Shown piece by piece: positions 26,088-36,400 of a stretch of 64,000 nucleotides of DNA (position 1 is the stretch's first letter; the number at the start of each line of letters is the position of its first letter). The notes under the pieces are model-generated. The model was not told the origin of the DNA and did not search any database. It saw only the letters and a list, made by a program, of their open reading frames with translations. The stretch covers positions 868,001 to 932,000 of the forward strand of contig OY762508.1 of assembly GCA_963665975.1 (NCBI GenBank), given 5' to 3'. Made by a program: the position numbers and the translations under genes. The DNA is from G963665975 sp963665975 (GTDB lineage Bacteria; Bacteroidota; Rhodothermia; Rhodothermales; Bin80).

Positions 26088-26757
26088 CCATTGCGTGCAC
26101 GCGGCGACAGATGGACCGCAGGATCCCTTCCACATCACCCCTGGCCATCTGGAAAGCGTTAGCATCAATGGTAAGTGGCGCACCGATGACCACGAGCGGC
26201 GCACCATACTGTGGCGCCTGAATGGCCTGTTCCACACTCAGCCCGCCAACGGCCTGCACAGGGACATCCACCGCGCGGACGACTTCCCGCAGTTCATCAA
26301 GTGGACTAGGCGCACCGCCGGCCCCGCGTCGCTCATCGTATCCTATATGATGAATGACGTAATCGCAACCCAGCGCAGCGAGCCGTTTGGCGGCCGCCAC
26401 CTTGTCTGCGCAAGCGAGATTGTCTCCCATAACGCCGAGCCCATACTCGCGCCCGGCCTGTACCACACAGCGGATCGTCTCTTCATGGGCCAGGGCCATG
26501 ACCACCACATGCGTTGCGCCGGCTTCCGCCATCATGGCAGCTTCGAGATAGCCGCCGTCCATCGTCTTCAGGTCGGCAACGATGGGAGACGCCGGGAAGG
26601 CTTCGCGCAGTTTGCGAACGCCGTGCAATCCTTCCGCTAGAATCAGTGGCGTCCCCGCCTCCAGCCAGTCTACGCCGGCGCGGAGCGCCATGGCCGCTGT
26701 CTCCAACGCCTCGTCAATAGACGTCAGATCCAGCGATATTTGGACGATTGGCTGCAC
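26074..26757 (-). CDS. HPS/KGPDC-like (orotidine-decarboxylase superfamily) protein
   Basis: 227 residues, a small TIM barrel. LEAGTPLI at 32-39 and VADLKTMDGG at 60-69 carry the Glu and the Asp-x-Lys-x-x-Asp active site of the hexulose-6-phosphate synthase / 3-keto-L-gulonate-6-phosphate decarboxylase family. Later strands are DYVIHHIGYDERR and VQAVGGL. It performs aldol cleavage or decarboxylation of a keto-sugar phosphate. The start is 3 bp after the PIG-L gene stop. A keto-gulonate route is a guess from the family; the neighbourhood of sugar enzymes agrees. Confidence 0.85.
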   Translation of the reverse strand: MQPIVQISLDLTSIDEALETAAMALRAGVDWLEAGTPLILAEGLHGVRKLREAFPASPIVADLKTMDGGYLEAAMMAEAGATHVVVMALAHEETIRCVVQAGREYGLGVMGDNLACADKVAAAKRLAALGCDYVIHHIGYDERRGAGGAPSPLDELREVVRAVDVPVQAVGGLSVEQAIQAPQYGAPLVVIGAPLTIDANAFQMARGDVEGILRSICRRVHAMANEQ

Positions 26758-26760
26758 GCG

Positions 26761-27681
26761 TTACTCGAAGAACGGAAACAGCTTCCGTAGCTCGTCCGGT
26801 GATGGCTGACTTCCGTACTCGGAGACCTCGAACGCTTCCGCATACTGTATAGCATTCCCGCGCTCTTCTCCATAGTAGGCCACCAGGAGGTCCCGCCATG
26901 TATTGGCTACTGCTGCGTCGCGCTGTTGAAACCGCCCCGCGATGTAGGCTTTGCGACCGGGCTCGTCCTTGGGCACCTCGTCAAGGTATCCTCCATGCCA
27001 TGCATTCCAGTCTGAAAACTGAGACCGAAGCGCGGCCATACATGCGTACTTCTGATCGCCGACTTCGTCTATGCCCACGATGATGTCGGGGTCAAACGGG
27101 TTCGGCTTCTGAAACCGATCATGGTAGTACAGGAAGACCGGATTATTTTCAACGCGCGGCGTGTCCGGCGTAAAGAACGGAACTGTCACCATAAAGGCGG
27201 CGTCCTGCACCAGTATGGCTGTGTAACGATGGTCTGGATGATAGTCATTCGGCCTTGGGGTGAGCACAATATCCGCCTGCCAGTCCCGAATCAGACGTGC
27301 AATCTTCTTGCGGTTCTCCAATGTGGGCATCAGCTCTCCATCGTGATTGTCCAACACTACGGAGCTCTCCAGCCCGAGAATCTCTCCGCACTCCTTAACC
27401 TCCTCTGTTCTGCGCAGCGCCAGCGGGCCTCCGGCCATGGCATAGTGTCCTATGTCACCGTTCGTTACGGAGACGAATTTCACCTTGTGCCCCATCGCCG
27501 CCCACATTGCCGCTGTGCCTGAAGCGCGCACTTCACAATCATCCGGATGCGCGCCGAAGGCGATGATGCGCAGTGGCGCATCTTCTTCCTGTGCGAATGC
27601 AAGATTGGCCACGAAGAGCAAGCCTGCCAGCATTGGAATAACCAGGCGCATAGTATAGCCTATTGTGCGATTGTCGTTCAT
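26761..27681 (-). CDS. Exported PIG-L/LmbE-family deacetylase
   Basis: Starts at 27681 or 27651 both keep a signal peptide (NLAFAQ); the longest in-frame start at 27723 adds non-signal residues. The zinc site is AHPDDCE near residue 45 and the catalytic region PNDYHPDHR near 145. The family removes N-acetyl groups from sugar derivatives, or hydrolyses related amides. Its signal peptide makes it periplasmic. It is followed after 3 bp by the decarboxylase gene. A 60-bp upstream region leads directly into the decayed stretch that contains a serine-hydrolase pseudogene. Confidence 0.88.
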   Translation of the reverse strand: MNDNRTIGYTMRLVIPMLAGLLFVANLAFAQEEDAPLRIIAFGAHPDDCEVRASGTAAMWAAMGHKVKFVSVTNGDIGHYAMAGGPLALRRTEEVKECGEILGLESSVVLDNHDGELMPTLENRKKIARLIRDWQADIVLTPRPNDYHPDHRYTAILVQDAAFMVTVPFFTPDTPRVENNPVFLYYHDRFQKPNPFDPDIIVGIDEVGDQKYACMAALRSQFSDWNAWHGGYLDEVPKDEPGRKAYIAGRFQQRDAAVANTWRDLLVAYYGEERGNAIQYAEAFEVSEYGSQPSPDELRKLFPFFE

Positions 27682-27740
27682 TTGGGGCCTCGCGTGTTGA
27701 GTCAGGGGGGCGTGGTGAGGCAAGATACACTTTTTGCCTA

Positions 27741-27975
27741 TTTCTTCTCTGGATCTACCCTCTCGTACGCGTATAGCTCGTATTCTCCTTCTCTTACGCG
27801 CTGGCCTTTGTCACCGACCAGCACGCAGCCTTCCCCTCCATTCGCAGATCGACTCCCTGTACGCTTCGTGGGATGCAACGCAACGCCTGGTGTTGCGGTA
27901 GCCATCTTGCAGGGCAGCGACATCGTCCACCCTGGAGGTACGAAATCGCAATTCAGCGCTCGACTACAAGTCGCC
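27741..27975 (+). pseudogene. 5' fragment of a serine hydrolase (beta-lactamase-fold) gene, duplicate of 30478
   Basis: About 235 bp align with the start of the intact gene at 30478: the leader, the segment encoding SQIDSLYASW (SQIDSLFTPW in the intact copy) and ATPGVAVAILQG (QTPGVAVTILRG). The start codon ATG has become ATA at 27773-27775, and the reading frame shifts by one base between the two conserved blocks. The homology fades after ~27975. It is a dead partial copy lying 2.7 kb upstream of the tandem hydrolases. No coding function. Confidence 0.8.
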
Positions 27976-28109
27976 CGCGAACTTCAAGAAACTCCACCAT
28001 CTGGCCTAAGGTACCCCTGCAGCGCCGAGGCTCTCCCGGCGGCTCGGCTTGCCTCGTCGCAGTCGCTCGTTGCTCCTCTCCACCGTTGGAAGAGCGAGAA
28101 GAATCCATG

Positions 28110-28751
28110 TCAGGCATCATCAACCCCAAAGACTAACCGTCCGTGAAAGTGGGGGAGGTCCACCTGGCATACGCGGGACGTGGTCCGAATCAGACAGCGT
28201 ATCGCATCCCACAGCAAACTGGCATCGGTGGGCCAATGCACATGCGTCTTTGCTACCGACGAATCGGCCCGGCAGCGAAGCGGAGCTTCCGACCCCTTTT
28301 TTTTTACCAGGCGGTGCCCGCTGGCTACCACCACACGATTGATGTCCTCCAGGATGTCTTCAGTCAACAACGAAACGTTGTCCATCACCGTCTGCAACTG
28401 GTAGTACTGTTTCTCGCCAAAATCAGCGTGTCCCAGCATCTGGCGCACCTTCTCGTGGTTATTGGCATAATCCACCAACCGATCAAAATCGCAGTCGATG
28501 GCCTATTGCAACACACCAAGCACGAAAATGCGCCACAGGGACATGCCGGGACGGCCACGACGGTGACTGACGTCCGGACACAGGTTCTCTTCCAGTATCT
28601 CGAAGATCTTCTTTCGGGTGACGGGATCGCAATACAGATGCTGTAGTCCGCGCAGTACAGCGGGGACATCATCTCTGGATTTGGGATTGAACACGATCTC
28701 GCCGATGGGCACTTCTCCTAATTTGAATTGTGGATCCTTGACGATTCTCAT
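28110..28751 (-). pseudogene. ISNCY-type transposase remnant, interrupted by in-frame TAG
   Basis: The minus strand encodes the N-terminal part of an ISNCY-family transposase: MRIVKDPQFKLGEVPIGEI, FNPKSRDDVPAVLRGLQ, RGRPGMSLWRIFVLGVLQ, then an in-frame TAG (codon at 28503-28505), then CDFDRLVDYANNHEKVRQMLGH and QTVMDNVSLLTEDILEDIN. The frame is the same before and after the stop. Conserved residues continue to about THVHWPTDASLLWDA and then the similarity stops; the protein would be ~215 residues against 400 or more for full members. Terminal inverted repeats were not found. It is a truncated, dead insertion sequence. Confidence 0.8.
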
Positions 28752-29050
28752 GGCAACAAACGGTCGAATGTTGGCGGCAAAGGGGCTTTGAGGCGATTGT
28801 ATGAGCGTTTAGACGGTCTTAAGATACGAAAATCGCTACAGATTCGCGAGGGAATACTATTATTAAACGATGTATTAATAATTACTTCATGCGTTTCCTG
28901 TCAGGCACCAACTATCAGAATCTGGCGCAGAAATATCATTTTGTGGTGGCCAGAGATTTCAATCTTATGGCACGCTTCTTGATAGGAATACGCACCGGAT
29001 CGCTCCATCATTCCTGGCGCTCTTGAAGCCCTACAAACAGAGGAGAAACC
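28752..29050. other. Gene-free region upstream of a small lipoprotein gene
   Basis: About 300 bp, AT-richer than its surroundings, without a credible reading frame. It contains AGGAG at 29041-29045, the ribosome-binding site of the 29051 lipoprotein. It may hold the outer end of the decayed insertion sequence, but no inverted repeat could be paired. Confidence 0.4.
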
Positions 29051-29428
29051 ATGCAACAACAACTGGCGCCTATCGCGGCGGCTCTTGCCCTCGTCTTGAG
29101 CATCGCGGCGTGCGACACAACCGAGACGGGCGAGGGTGGAACGCAGTACCAGAAGACGGACGTCGTCAGTGAGACCCGGAGCGGGGTTGATTTGGTCATA
29201 CAGTACGACGCCGGGAACGAACGCTTCACCGGCACCATGACCAACACGACAAATGCGCCTGCCTCAGGCGCTCGTGTCGAAATCCACCTGTCGAACGGCG
29301 TCGAACTCGGCCCGACTCCCAAAGTGGATCTGTCGCCGGGACAGGAGGTCCCGGTCACGCTCGACGCAAGAGGCCAGAGCTTCACTACGTGGGCCGTGCA
29401 TATTGAGCTTGGCTCCGGGTCAGGTTGA
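29051..29428 (+). CDS. Small lipoprotein with Ig-like (FxLYD-type) domain
   Basis: 125 residues with a signal peptide and lipobox LSIAAC (Cys21). The start is supported by AGGAG at 29041, 5 bases upstream. The mature part is a single beta-sandwich (FTGTMTNTTNAPASGARVEIHLSNG, VDLSPGQEVPVTLDA) of the kind used for protein-interaction or carbohydrate-binding modules. Function unknown. It is located between the transposase remnant and an outer-membrane barrel. Confidence 0.7.
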   Translation: MQQQLAPIAAALALVLSIAACDTTETGEGGTQYQKTDVVSETRSGVDLVIQYDAGNERFTGTMTNTTNAPASGARVEIHLSNGVELGPTPKVDLSPGQEVPVTLDARGQSFTTWAVHIELGSGSG

Positions 29429-29529
29429 TCTTATCCGGCCCGCAGATACGATGGGCAGGGGCCTATCCACCTTAGCTCTTTCTCACAAGCGGAAGCCCCT
29501 TCAATTCAAGGGTTTTAGAGGACGACCCT

Positions 29530-30192
29530 ATGAGATGTCTTGTTGCAGCACTCGGATTGCTGGCTCTGCCGGCAGTCGCCTTTTCGCAGGGACTGTCTGT
29601 ATCTCTTGGTGGAGGCATGGCGCTGTCCAATTATTCCGGCGGGTTTCAGGAAGACGAGTTCGTGGACTTTGATCTTGAGGGGCGCAGGGTAGGCATGAGG
29701 TTCGGCCTGTCTCTGGCCATTCCCGTTGCGCAGTCCATGGACATCGTAATTGGAGCCGCGTACGCTCAGCAGGGGGACGCGGGCATTGCATCGGGCAATG
29801 TGGATCCCGCCGACGTGATCATAGACACTTATTTTGTAGACATTTCCTTAGAATCCGACTACATAGAGGTGCCTGTTCTTGCGCGCTACACGTATGCGCC
29901 GGTACACGTGTTTGCTGGGCCTTATGTCGGCATTCTCGTGGACTGCGGCCTAACCAGCTCCTTTGAGGGCGTAACTGTTGGGTTGGAATGCCACGAGGAG
30001 AGCGACCTGGGATTCAGGACCGTTAATTTCGGGATTGTTGTGGGCGCTGGCTTAAGCGTTAGGGTGAAGGGCCCGGTGCGTGCATTTGTGAATAGCATGT
30101 ATGCCTTGGGGCTGACCAGTCTATTCGAAGGCGAGGACTCGCAGCTGCGCGCGGTCACGTTCGAGGCGGGCCTGTCGTTCGCGCTGAAGTGA
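29530..30192 (+). CDS. Outer-membrane beta-barrel protein (PorT-like)
   Basis: 220 residues with a signal peptide (PAVAFSQ). The mature part is alternating hydrophobic beta strands with glycine-rich turns, including FGLSLAIPVAQSMDIVIG and the C-terminal TFEAGLSFALK, which ends in a strand typical of outer-membrane barrels. It is similar in style to the Bacteroidota outer_membrane_beta_barrel_2 group. Ligand and role unknown. No operon partner is evident. Confidence 0.65.
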   Translation: MRCLVAALGLLALPAVAFSQGLSVSLGGGMALSNYSGGFQEDEFVDFDLEGRRVGMRFGLSLAIPVAQSMDIVIGAAYAQQGDAGIASGNVDPADVIIDTYFVDISLESDYIEVPVLARYTYAPVHVFAGPYVGILVDCGLTSSFEGVTVGLECHEESDLGFRTVNFGIVVGAGLSVRVKGPVRAFVNSMYALGLTSLFEGEDSQLRAVTFEAGLSFALK

Positions 30193-30477
30193 CTCGTGAA
30201 CCATGCGAGCTAATTCTATATGTTGGAGCCTCTTGCGAGCTCCTGAATTCGGGGGATTTTTTTGCTGGTTCGGAAGTGTTGAATAAACTGGCGTCCCGCC
30301 TATCAACGGCGTGGACAGAACAGTTGCGAGTATTGGCTTTGACCAAGCCCTGAGACACGCAAGAAACGGGTGCGAATCTACACCATTTCATATCGTTTCC
30401 CGTTACATTCAACGTTGTACTCATCCAATTAGGGGGAAAGCCACAGTTTTCCTTTGGATCCACCCTGTCGTACGCAT

Positions 30478-31797
30478 ATGGCTCGTGCTCTCGTCTTCTT
30501 CTGCGCGCTGGCCTTTGTCACCGGACCACTTGCCGCGCAACCTTCTCTTCACTCGCAGATCGACTCTCTGTTCACTCCGTGGAATACTGCACAAACACCT
30601 GGTGTTGCCGTAACCATCCTGCGGGGCGGCGACAGCGCTTACAGCAGGGGTTACGGAATCGCAAACCTTGAGTACGACATCCCGATTACGCCGGAAACGG
30701 TATTTCTTGTAGCCTCCCTCTCCAAGCAGTTCACCGCATTCGCAATTGCCCTCCTGGCGACAGAGGGTGCCCTGTCTCTGGAAGATCCTGTACGAAATTA
30801 TGTCTCTGAATTACCAGACTACGGAGAGACCATCACTATACGGCACCTCATCCACCACACGAGTGGCTTGCGCGATGAGTTTGGACTGCTGGCCATGGCC
30901 GGCTACCGCATGGATGATGTAATTACCAAAGAGGCTGTCCTGCAGCTGCTGTACAGGCAGCGGGCGCTGAATTTCGACCCGGGTGATGCGTACCTGTACT
31001 GCAATTCCGGCTATACACTCCTCGCAGAAATCGTCGAACGCGTCACCGGGCAGAACTTCGCCACATGGACCAAAGAGCACATATTCGTGCCGCTGGGCAT
31101 GCATGACTCACATTTCCGCAGCAATCATGCCAGCATCATCAAAGGCCGGGCCGAAGGCTACGTCACCACGGAGAACGGTTATGACCGACAGGTGGTCAAT
31201 TACGCCAGTGTGGGCGCGAGCGGGCTGTACACGACTGCCAATGACCTGGCCCGATGGGTACAGAATTTTGACGAACGTGTCGTGGGCACAGAAGGGGCAA
31301 TTGATCTTATGCACGAACGCGGGCGCCTAAGCAGCGGAGACACGCTCGACTATGCATTCGGCCTCTCCATTGGCACCTACAAGGGGACCCGACGCATCAG
31401 TCATAGCGGCTCGCATCGGGGCTTCCGAACACACATGATGCGACTTCCAGACGCAGACCTCGCGGTCGTCGTGCTAAGCAACTTGGAGGAATTTGACCCG
31501 ACCGCGATGGCCCAACAGGTTGCCGACCTGTTCCTGGCTCGCGATCTATCGGAATACGCTGGTACCTTCTATAGCGAGGAGCTGGCAACAACATTCCATA
31601 TCGTGTACACCAACGGACATCTTGTAGCCCGCCATCGCCGGTACGATGATATTCCGCTTACGGCCTCTGGCACGGACACGTTTACCGGCGATTCCTGGTT
31701 CTTTGCAACACTCACGTTCCTGCGACAGAACGGTCGTATCACGGGCTTTGAGGCCTCCAACAGGCGGACGCGCAAGGTGCGTTTCGAAAAGCGATGA
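30478..31797 (+). CDS. Exported serine hydrolase (class C beta-lactamase/esterase family)
   Basis: 439 residues from ATG 30478; the TTG at 30454 is in frame but gives a poor leader. A signal peptide (GPLAAQ) precedes a penicillin-binding-like fold. Catalytic residues are S80-x-x-K83 (SLSK), Y174-x-N176 (YCN) and H309-S-G311 (HSG in place of KTG). The C-terminal ~90 residues are an extra beta domain. The family includes esterases and D-aminopeptidases. It overlaps the next paralogue by 4 bp (ATGA). A dead partial copy lies at 27741. Confidence 0.88.
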   Translation: MARALVFFCALAFVTGPLAAQPSLHSQIDSLFTPWNTAQTPGVAVTILRGGDSAYSRGYGIANLEYDIPITPETVFLVASLSKQFTAFAIALLATEGALSLEDPVRNYVSELPDYGETITIRHLIHHTSGLRDEFGLLAMAGYRMDDVITKEAVLQLLYRQRALNFDPGDAYLYCNSGYTLLAEIVERVTGQNFATWTKEHIFVPLGMHDSHFRSNHASIIKGRAEGYVTTENGYDRQVVNYASVGASGLYTTANDLARWVQNFDERVVGTEGAIDLMHERGRLSSGDTLDYAFGLSIGTYKGTRRISHSGSHRGFRTHMMRLPDADLAVVVLSNLEEFDPTAMAQQVADLFLARDLSEYAGTFYSEELATTFHIVYTNGHLVARHRRYDDIPLTASGTDTFTGDSWFFATLTFLRQNGRITGFEASNRRTRKVRFEKR

Positions 31798-33434
31798 CCG
31801 GCATGCTCCGACGTCTAATATCTGTTGTCTGCCTGGTCTTCGTGCCCGGACTGCTCGTGGCGCAACCTGCCGACAAGCGATCCGTGTCCGTAGACACACT
31901 GTTTGCGCCGTGGAATCGGCCCGATGCCCCCGGAGCTGCCGTCGCTGTTATTGAAGCCGGCAACGTTGTGCATATGCGCGGATACGGAATGGCCAATCTG
32001 GAGCACGGCATCCCCATCACTCCCCGCACTGTCTTCGATATCGCATCCGTGTCCAAGCAGTTTTGCGCCTTCGCCATTGCACATCTTGCCATTCAAGGAC
32101 GCCTGTCACTGGACGACGATATACGCAAATACCTGCCGGAGATGGCCACGTTGGAGCACACCATTACGATCCGGCATCTGGTGCATCATACAAGTGGCCT
32201 TCGCGACTGGCCATCTACGCTAGCAATGGGTGATTGGGACATGGAGGATGTGATCAGCTTCGCACACATCCTGACTTTTGCGCGAAATCAGGAGACCCTG
32301 AATTTTACCCCCGGCGCGGAGTTTTCCTATTCCAACACCGGCTACAATCTGCTCGCGGAAATCGTCCAACGCGTAACCGGACAGTCCTTCCGGAACTGGA
32401 CGGAGAAACACATCTTCCAGCCACTCGGCATGGTGCACTCGCTCATGCGTGATGACCACGAGGAGATTGTGCCAGGCCGCGCCTACGGGTATGCCCCGGC
32501 TGGCGACACATTCCACCGCATAGGCAACGGACTCACGGCACTGGGGTCGAGCTCCCTGTTCACGACGCTAGAAGACCTGGTGCGATGGGCGCAGAATTTC
32601 CGTCATCGCCGAGTCGGTGGCGACTCCGTTTATGCGCAGATGCACGAACGGGGTCGGCTCGCAGACGGCTCAGAAATCTCCTACGCGTTCGGCCACGGCT
32701 TCGGCGCCTATCGCGGGCATACGACGATTGCGCACACCGGGAGTTGGGCGGGGTTTCGCAGCGTGCTCATGCGGGTGCCCGAACAAGACCTGGTTGTCAT
32801 AGCGCTTAGTAATGCGAGAAATTTTCGTGCACAGGAGATGGCCAGCCGTGTGGTAGACATCTACCTGACCAGTCCAGCGGCAACGCCTGTGACGCCAGTC
32901 AGCAGTAGTGTCGCTGGCACGGACGACGTCTCTGGACTTTACCGGCTGCACGCGGCGGCCTTCGTTACGATATCAGTCGAAGACGATACGCTTCGGTGGC
33001 AGGCGACGGGAGAGCCGGCGTGGCCCCTTATCCCCATTGAGGACGGTAGCTATCTGTTGGAGCCTTCAAGCGTACGGGTGCACGTTACGCGTGACGCGCA
33101 GGGGCGCGTACAGGGTCTCACCGTCCGCGGACAGGCGGCGCCAAGAGTCGAAGTGACGCCGATGACCGACCCCGCATCCTACGAAGGAGAATACTACAGC
33201 CACGAGCTGGACGCCTCCCTGTCGGTTTCCGCCAGTGACGACGGGCTCGAAGTCGCACAATTCCGCTTGGGCACCACCCCACTCACGCCAGTCACCGGAG
33301 ATACGTTCACTACTTCTCGCTGGTATATGCCTGTCATTACGTTTGTTCGGGATGCCAGAGGGCGCGTCACTCACCTGGAAGCCTCCAATGTGCGCAGCCG
33401 CCATGTGCACTTCGAAAAACGGCTATTTCCATAG
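31794..33434 (+). CDS. Exported serine hydrolase paralogue with longer C-terminal region
   Basis: 546 residues with a signal peptide (GLLVAQ). Active-site residues are S85-x-x-K88 (SVSK), Y179-x-N181 (YSN) and H314-T-G316 (HTG). It is clearly a tandem duplicate of 30478: the same SGLRD, GYNLLAEIVQRVTGQ and MHERGRL blocks occur. It has two C-terminal beta modules (about 350-440 and 450-546), whereas the neighbour has one. The start overlaps the previous stop by 4 bp, so both copies are probably co-expressed. Confidence 0.88.
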   Translation: MTGMLRRLISVVCLVFVPGLLVAQPADKRSVSVDTLFAPWNRPDAPGAAVAVIEAGNVVHMRGYGMANLEHGIPITPRTVFDIASVSKQFCAFAIAHLAIQGRLSLDDDIRKYLPEMATLEHTITIRHLVHHTSGLRDWPSTLAMGDWDMEDVISFAHILTFARNQETLNFTPGAEFSYSNTGYNLLAEIVQRVTGQSFRNWTEKHIFQPLGMVHSLMRDDHEEIVPGRAYGYAPAGDTFHRIGNGLTALGSSSLFTTLEDLVRWAQNFRHRRVGGDSVYAQMHERGRLADGSEISYAFGHGFGAYRGHTTIAHTGSWAGFRSVLMRVPEQDLVVIALSNARNFRAQEMASRVVDIYLTSPAATPVTPVSSSVAGTDDVSGLYRLHAAAFVTISVEDDTLRWQATGEPAWPLIPIEDGSYLLEPSSVRVHVTRDAQGRVQGLTVRGQAAPRVEVTPMTDPASYEGEYYSHELDASLSVSASDDGLEVAQFRLGTTPLTPVTGDTFTTSRWYMPVITFVRDARGRVTHLEASNVRSRHVHFEKRLFP

Positions 33435-33463
33435 TCATCGCAAGAAAAATTATATTGCGGCCG

Positions 33464-36400
33464 ATGCTCCAGTTATCGACCCTCCGCATGCGTACCACAC
33501 TCGCCCTCTGGTCTGTAGGCCTTTCCGTGCTGATTCTGTCAGGCTGCACGCCACAGAAGCCGGCGGCCGTCGCAGAAGCCTACGACATATTACCCTCTCA
33601 GGTCGATTACAACCAGCACATCAAGCCCCTTCTGTCGGATCGGTGCTTTCCGTGCCACGGACCGGACAATAACGCGCGCCAGGGTGATTTGCGTCTGGAC
33701 ACAGAAGACGGCATGTTCGCCCGGTTGAACCACAGCAAGCGGGCCAGGGCAATCGTGCCAGCCAGTATTCGCAAGAGCGAGGTGTTCCATCGCCTGATTG
33801 CAAACGAAGAAACCGAGCGAATGCCTCCGCCAGAATCGAACCTTAGTCTGGCACCCGAAGAAATCGCGATGATCCTGAAATGGATCGAGCAGGGCGCCGA
33901 ATACAAGCCGCATTGGTCTCGCATCCCTCCCAAGAGGCCTGAACTGCCAGCAATATCTCGCATATCTTGGCCCCGCAACGGCATCGACCACTTCGTCCTG
34001 GCACGTCTCGACCGCGAAGGGCTGGCGCCCCAGAATGAGGCCACGCGTGAAACGCTCATGCGCAGGGTAACCTTCGATCTGACGGGACTTCCCCCGACAC
34101 TGGATGCGTTGGATGCCTTCCTTGCCGATACCAGCGAAGCGGCTTATGAACGGGTTGTCGACCGCTTGCTGGCGTCTCCGGCTTACGGTGAGCGTATGGC
34201 CGCTGAATGGCTGGACGTCGCCCGATATGGAGATAGTCACGGCTATCAGGATGACGGGCTCCGGAACATGTGGCCATGGCGCGACTGGGTGATTCGCGTC
34301 TTTAACGACAATATTCGATTCGACGACTTTGTGACCTGGCAGCTTGCGGGCGACCTGCTACCCGAACCAACAGGTGACCAGATCCTCGCTACAGGCTTCA
34401 ACCGCAATCACCTGCAAAGCCAGGAAGGAGGTATCGTCCCGGAGGAATACAGGGTCGAATACGTTGCCGACCGCACCGAAACTTTCGGCAAGGCCTTCCT
34501 CGCGCTTACGGTCCGGTGCGCGCGGTGTCATGACCACAAGTTCGATCCTTTTTCCCAGAAGGAATACTACGAGCTTTACAGCTTCTTCAATAGTATCAAC
34601 GAATTTGGCAACATCCCCTATGCAGGAGAGGCGAGTCCCACGCTCATCCTTGTGGACAAGGATTCCGAACAGCGTCTGGCGACTCTGTCAAAGCAAATCA
34701 ACGAGCTTGAGAATCAGACTGCGATAGACGACACGACCTACGACAACGGATTCGAGCAGTGGCTGGCGCGCAGGCCAGCCGAGCTTGCCACAGTCGATCC
34801 TATAGCGCACTATCCTCTGGACGCTGTCGTTGAGCGCAAGCTCACAAACGAGGTGACAACAGCAATTCCCGCTTTGCTCAAGGGTGACCCGGACAAGGAG
34901 ACACGGACCGTGCCGGGCAAGGTGGACGGCGCTCAGGAACTGGTAGGGAACCCGTATATCGACATGGGACCCGAGATTGGCTACTTCGAACGCAACGATC
35001 CGTTTACGATCAGCCTCTGGTTCAATATTGTGCGCGATAGTGTGGAAGGGCCGCTGTTCAGTAAGTCGGGAGGGCTGTTCAATGGTAACCGGGGGTATGT
35101 GGGCATGCTGCGTAAGGATGGCACTCTTGCCGTTAGTTTGAATCATGTCTTCCCTGCCAATTCGATAGAGATCGTTACGCAGGGTCCACTGCCTCGTCAC
35201 GACTGGCATCATCTGGCGATGACCTACGACGGGTCCAGCAGGGCTGCTGGCCTGGCACTTTATCTGGACGGAGCCCGGCTGCCTGCGCGGGTGGTGGTCG
35301 ACAATCTGAAGAAGAGCATTCTGTACACCGTCGATCCCCGCACCGGCGAGCAGACCAACTGGGGAGATGCCGGTAACCTCCGGCTCGGGTGGATCGAAGC
35401 CAATGCGGTAACACTGGACAACGTCGCCGTAGACGAAGTCAAGGTATTCGACACGCATCTTACGACGCTTGAAGTCGCAGCAACAGCTGGCAAGGCCGTT
35501 GTCTCGGATGCGGAGCCTGACGCGTTGCGCGAACAGTACGTCAGGCGGTACGACGCCACATATCGCGAACGGTTTGCAAGGCTTACCCGGCTGCGCGGCG
35601 AGGTCAACACGCTCATGACCGCTCTGCCTGAGGTCATGGTAATGGAGGAACTTGCAGAACCGCGCCCTACGCATATTCTTGTGCGTGGCATGTATGACGC
35701 CCCTGGCGAACGCGTGGAGTATGGCACGCCGGTATCCATCCTCCCATTCCCTGAGGAGTACCCGAAAGATCGCCTGGGACTGGCACGATGGCTCCTGGAC
35801 GAAGACAACCCGCTTACCGCCCGGGTCGCCGTCAATCGCTATTGGCAGATGTACTTCGGTCGCGGTCTGGTGCTGACCACCGAGGATTTTGGCAATCAGG
35901 GTGCACTCCCGAGTCATCCGCTGTTGCTGGATTACCTGGCCACCCGGTTCATCGAATCGGGTTGGAATATCAAGGAACTGCAAAAAGAAATCGTATTGTC
36001 GGCAACCTACCGGCAGGCATCGGTCGCCGCTGCCGCGCTCATGGAGCGCGACCCGAATAACATATTGCTCGCCCGAGGCCCGAGCTATCGCATGCCCGCG
36101 GAAATGATCCGTGACAACCTCCTTGCCGTGAGCGGACTTCTCGTACCCATCATTGGTGGTCCTCCCGTAAAGCCGTACCAGCCGCCCGGTCTCTGGAAAG
36201 AGCTTGCCACGCGCAATGCAACCGAGTACGTACAGGATCATGGCGATAACCTGTATCGCCGTAGCATGTACACGATCTGGAAGCGCACCACACCGCCGCC
36301 TGCGATGATCAGCTTCGACGCACCGGAGCGCAACGTCTGCACGGTGCGGCGGCAGTCCACGAGCACCCCCCTGCAGGCACTCGTGCTGCTGAACGACCCG

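Noticed and set aside
28298..28307. Run of T residues as a possible terminator
   Set aside because: Located inside the transposase remnant (encoding KKK on the minus strand) and without a preceding hairpin.
28503..28505. Recoded amber codon (pyrrolysine or suppression) in the transposase
   Set aside because: TAG ends several intact genes in the window; the transposase is also truncated, so simple decay is preferred.
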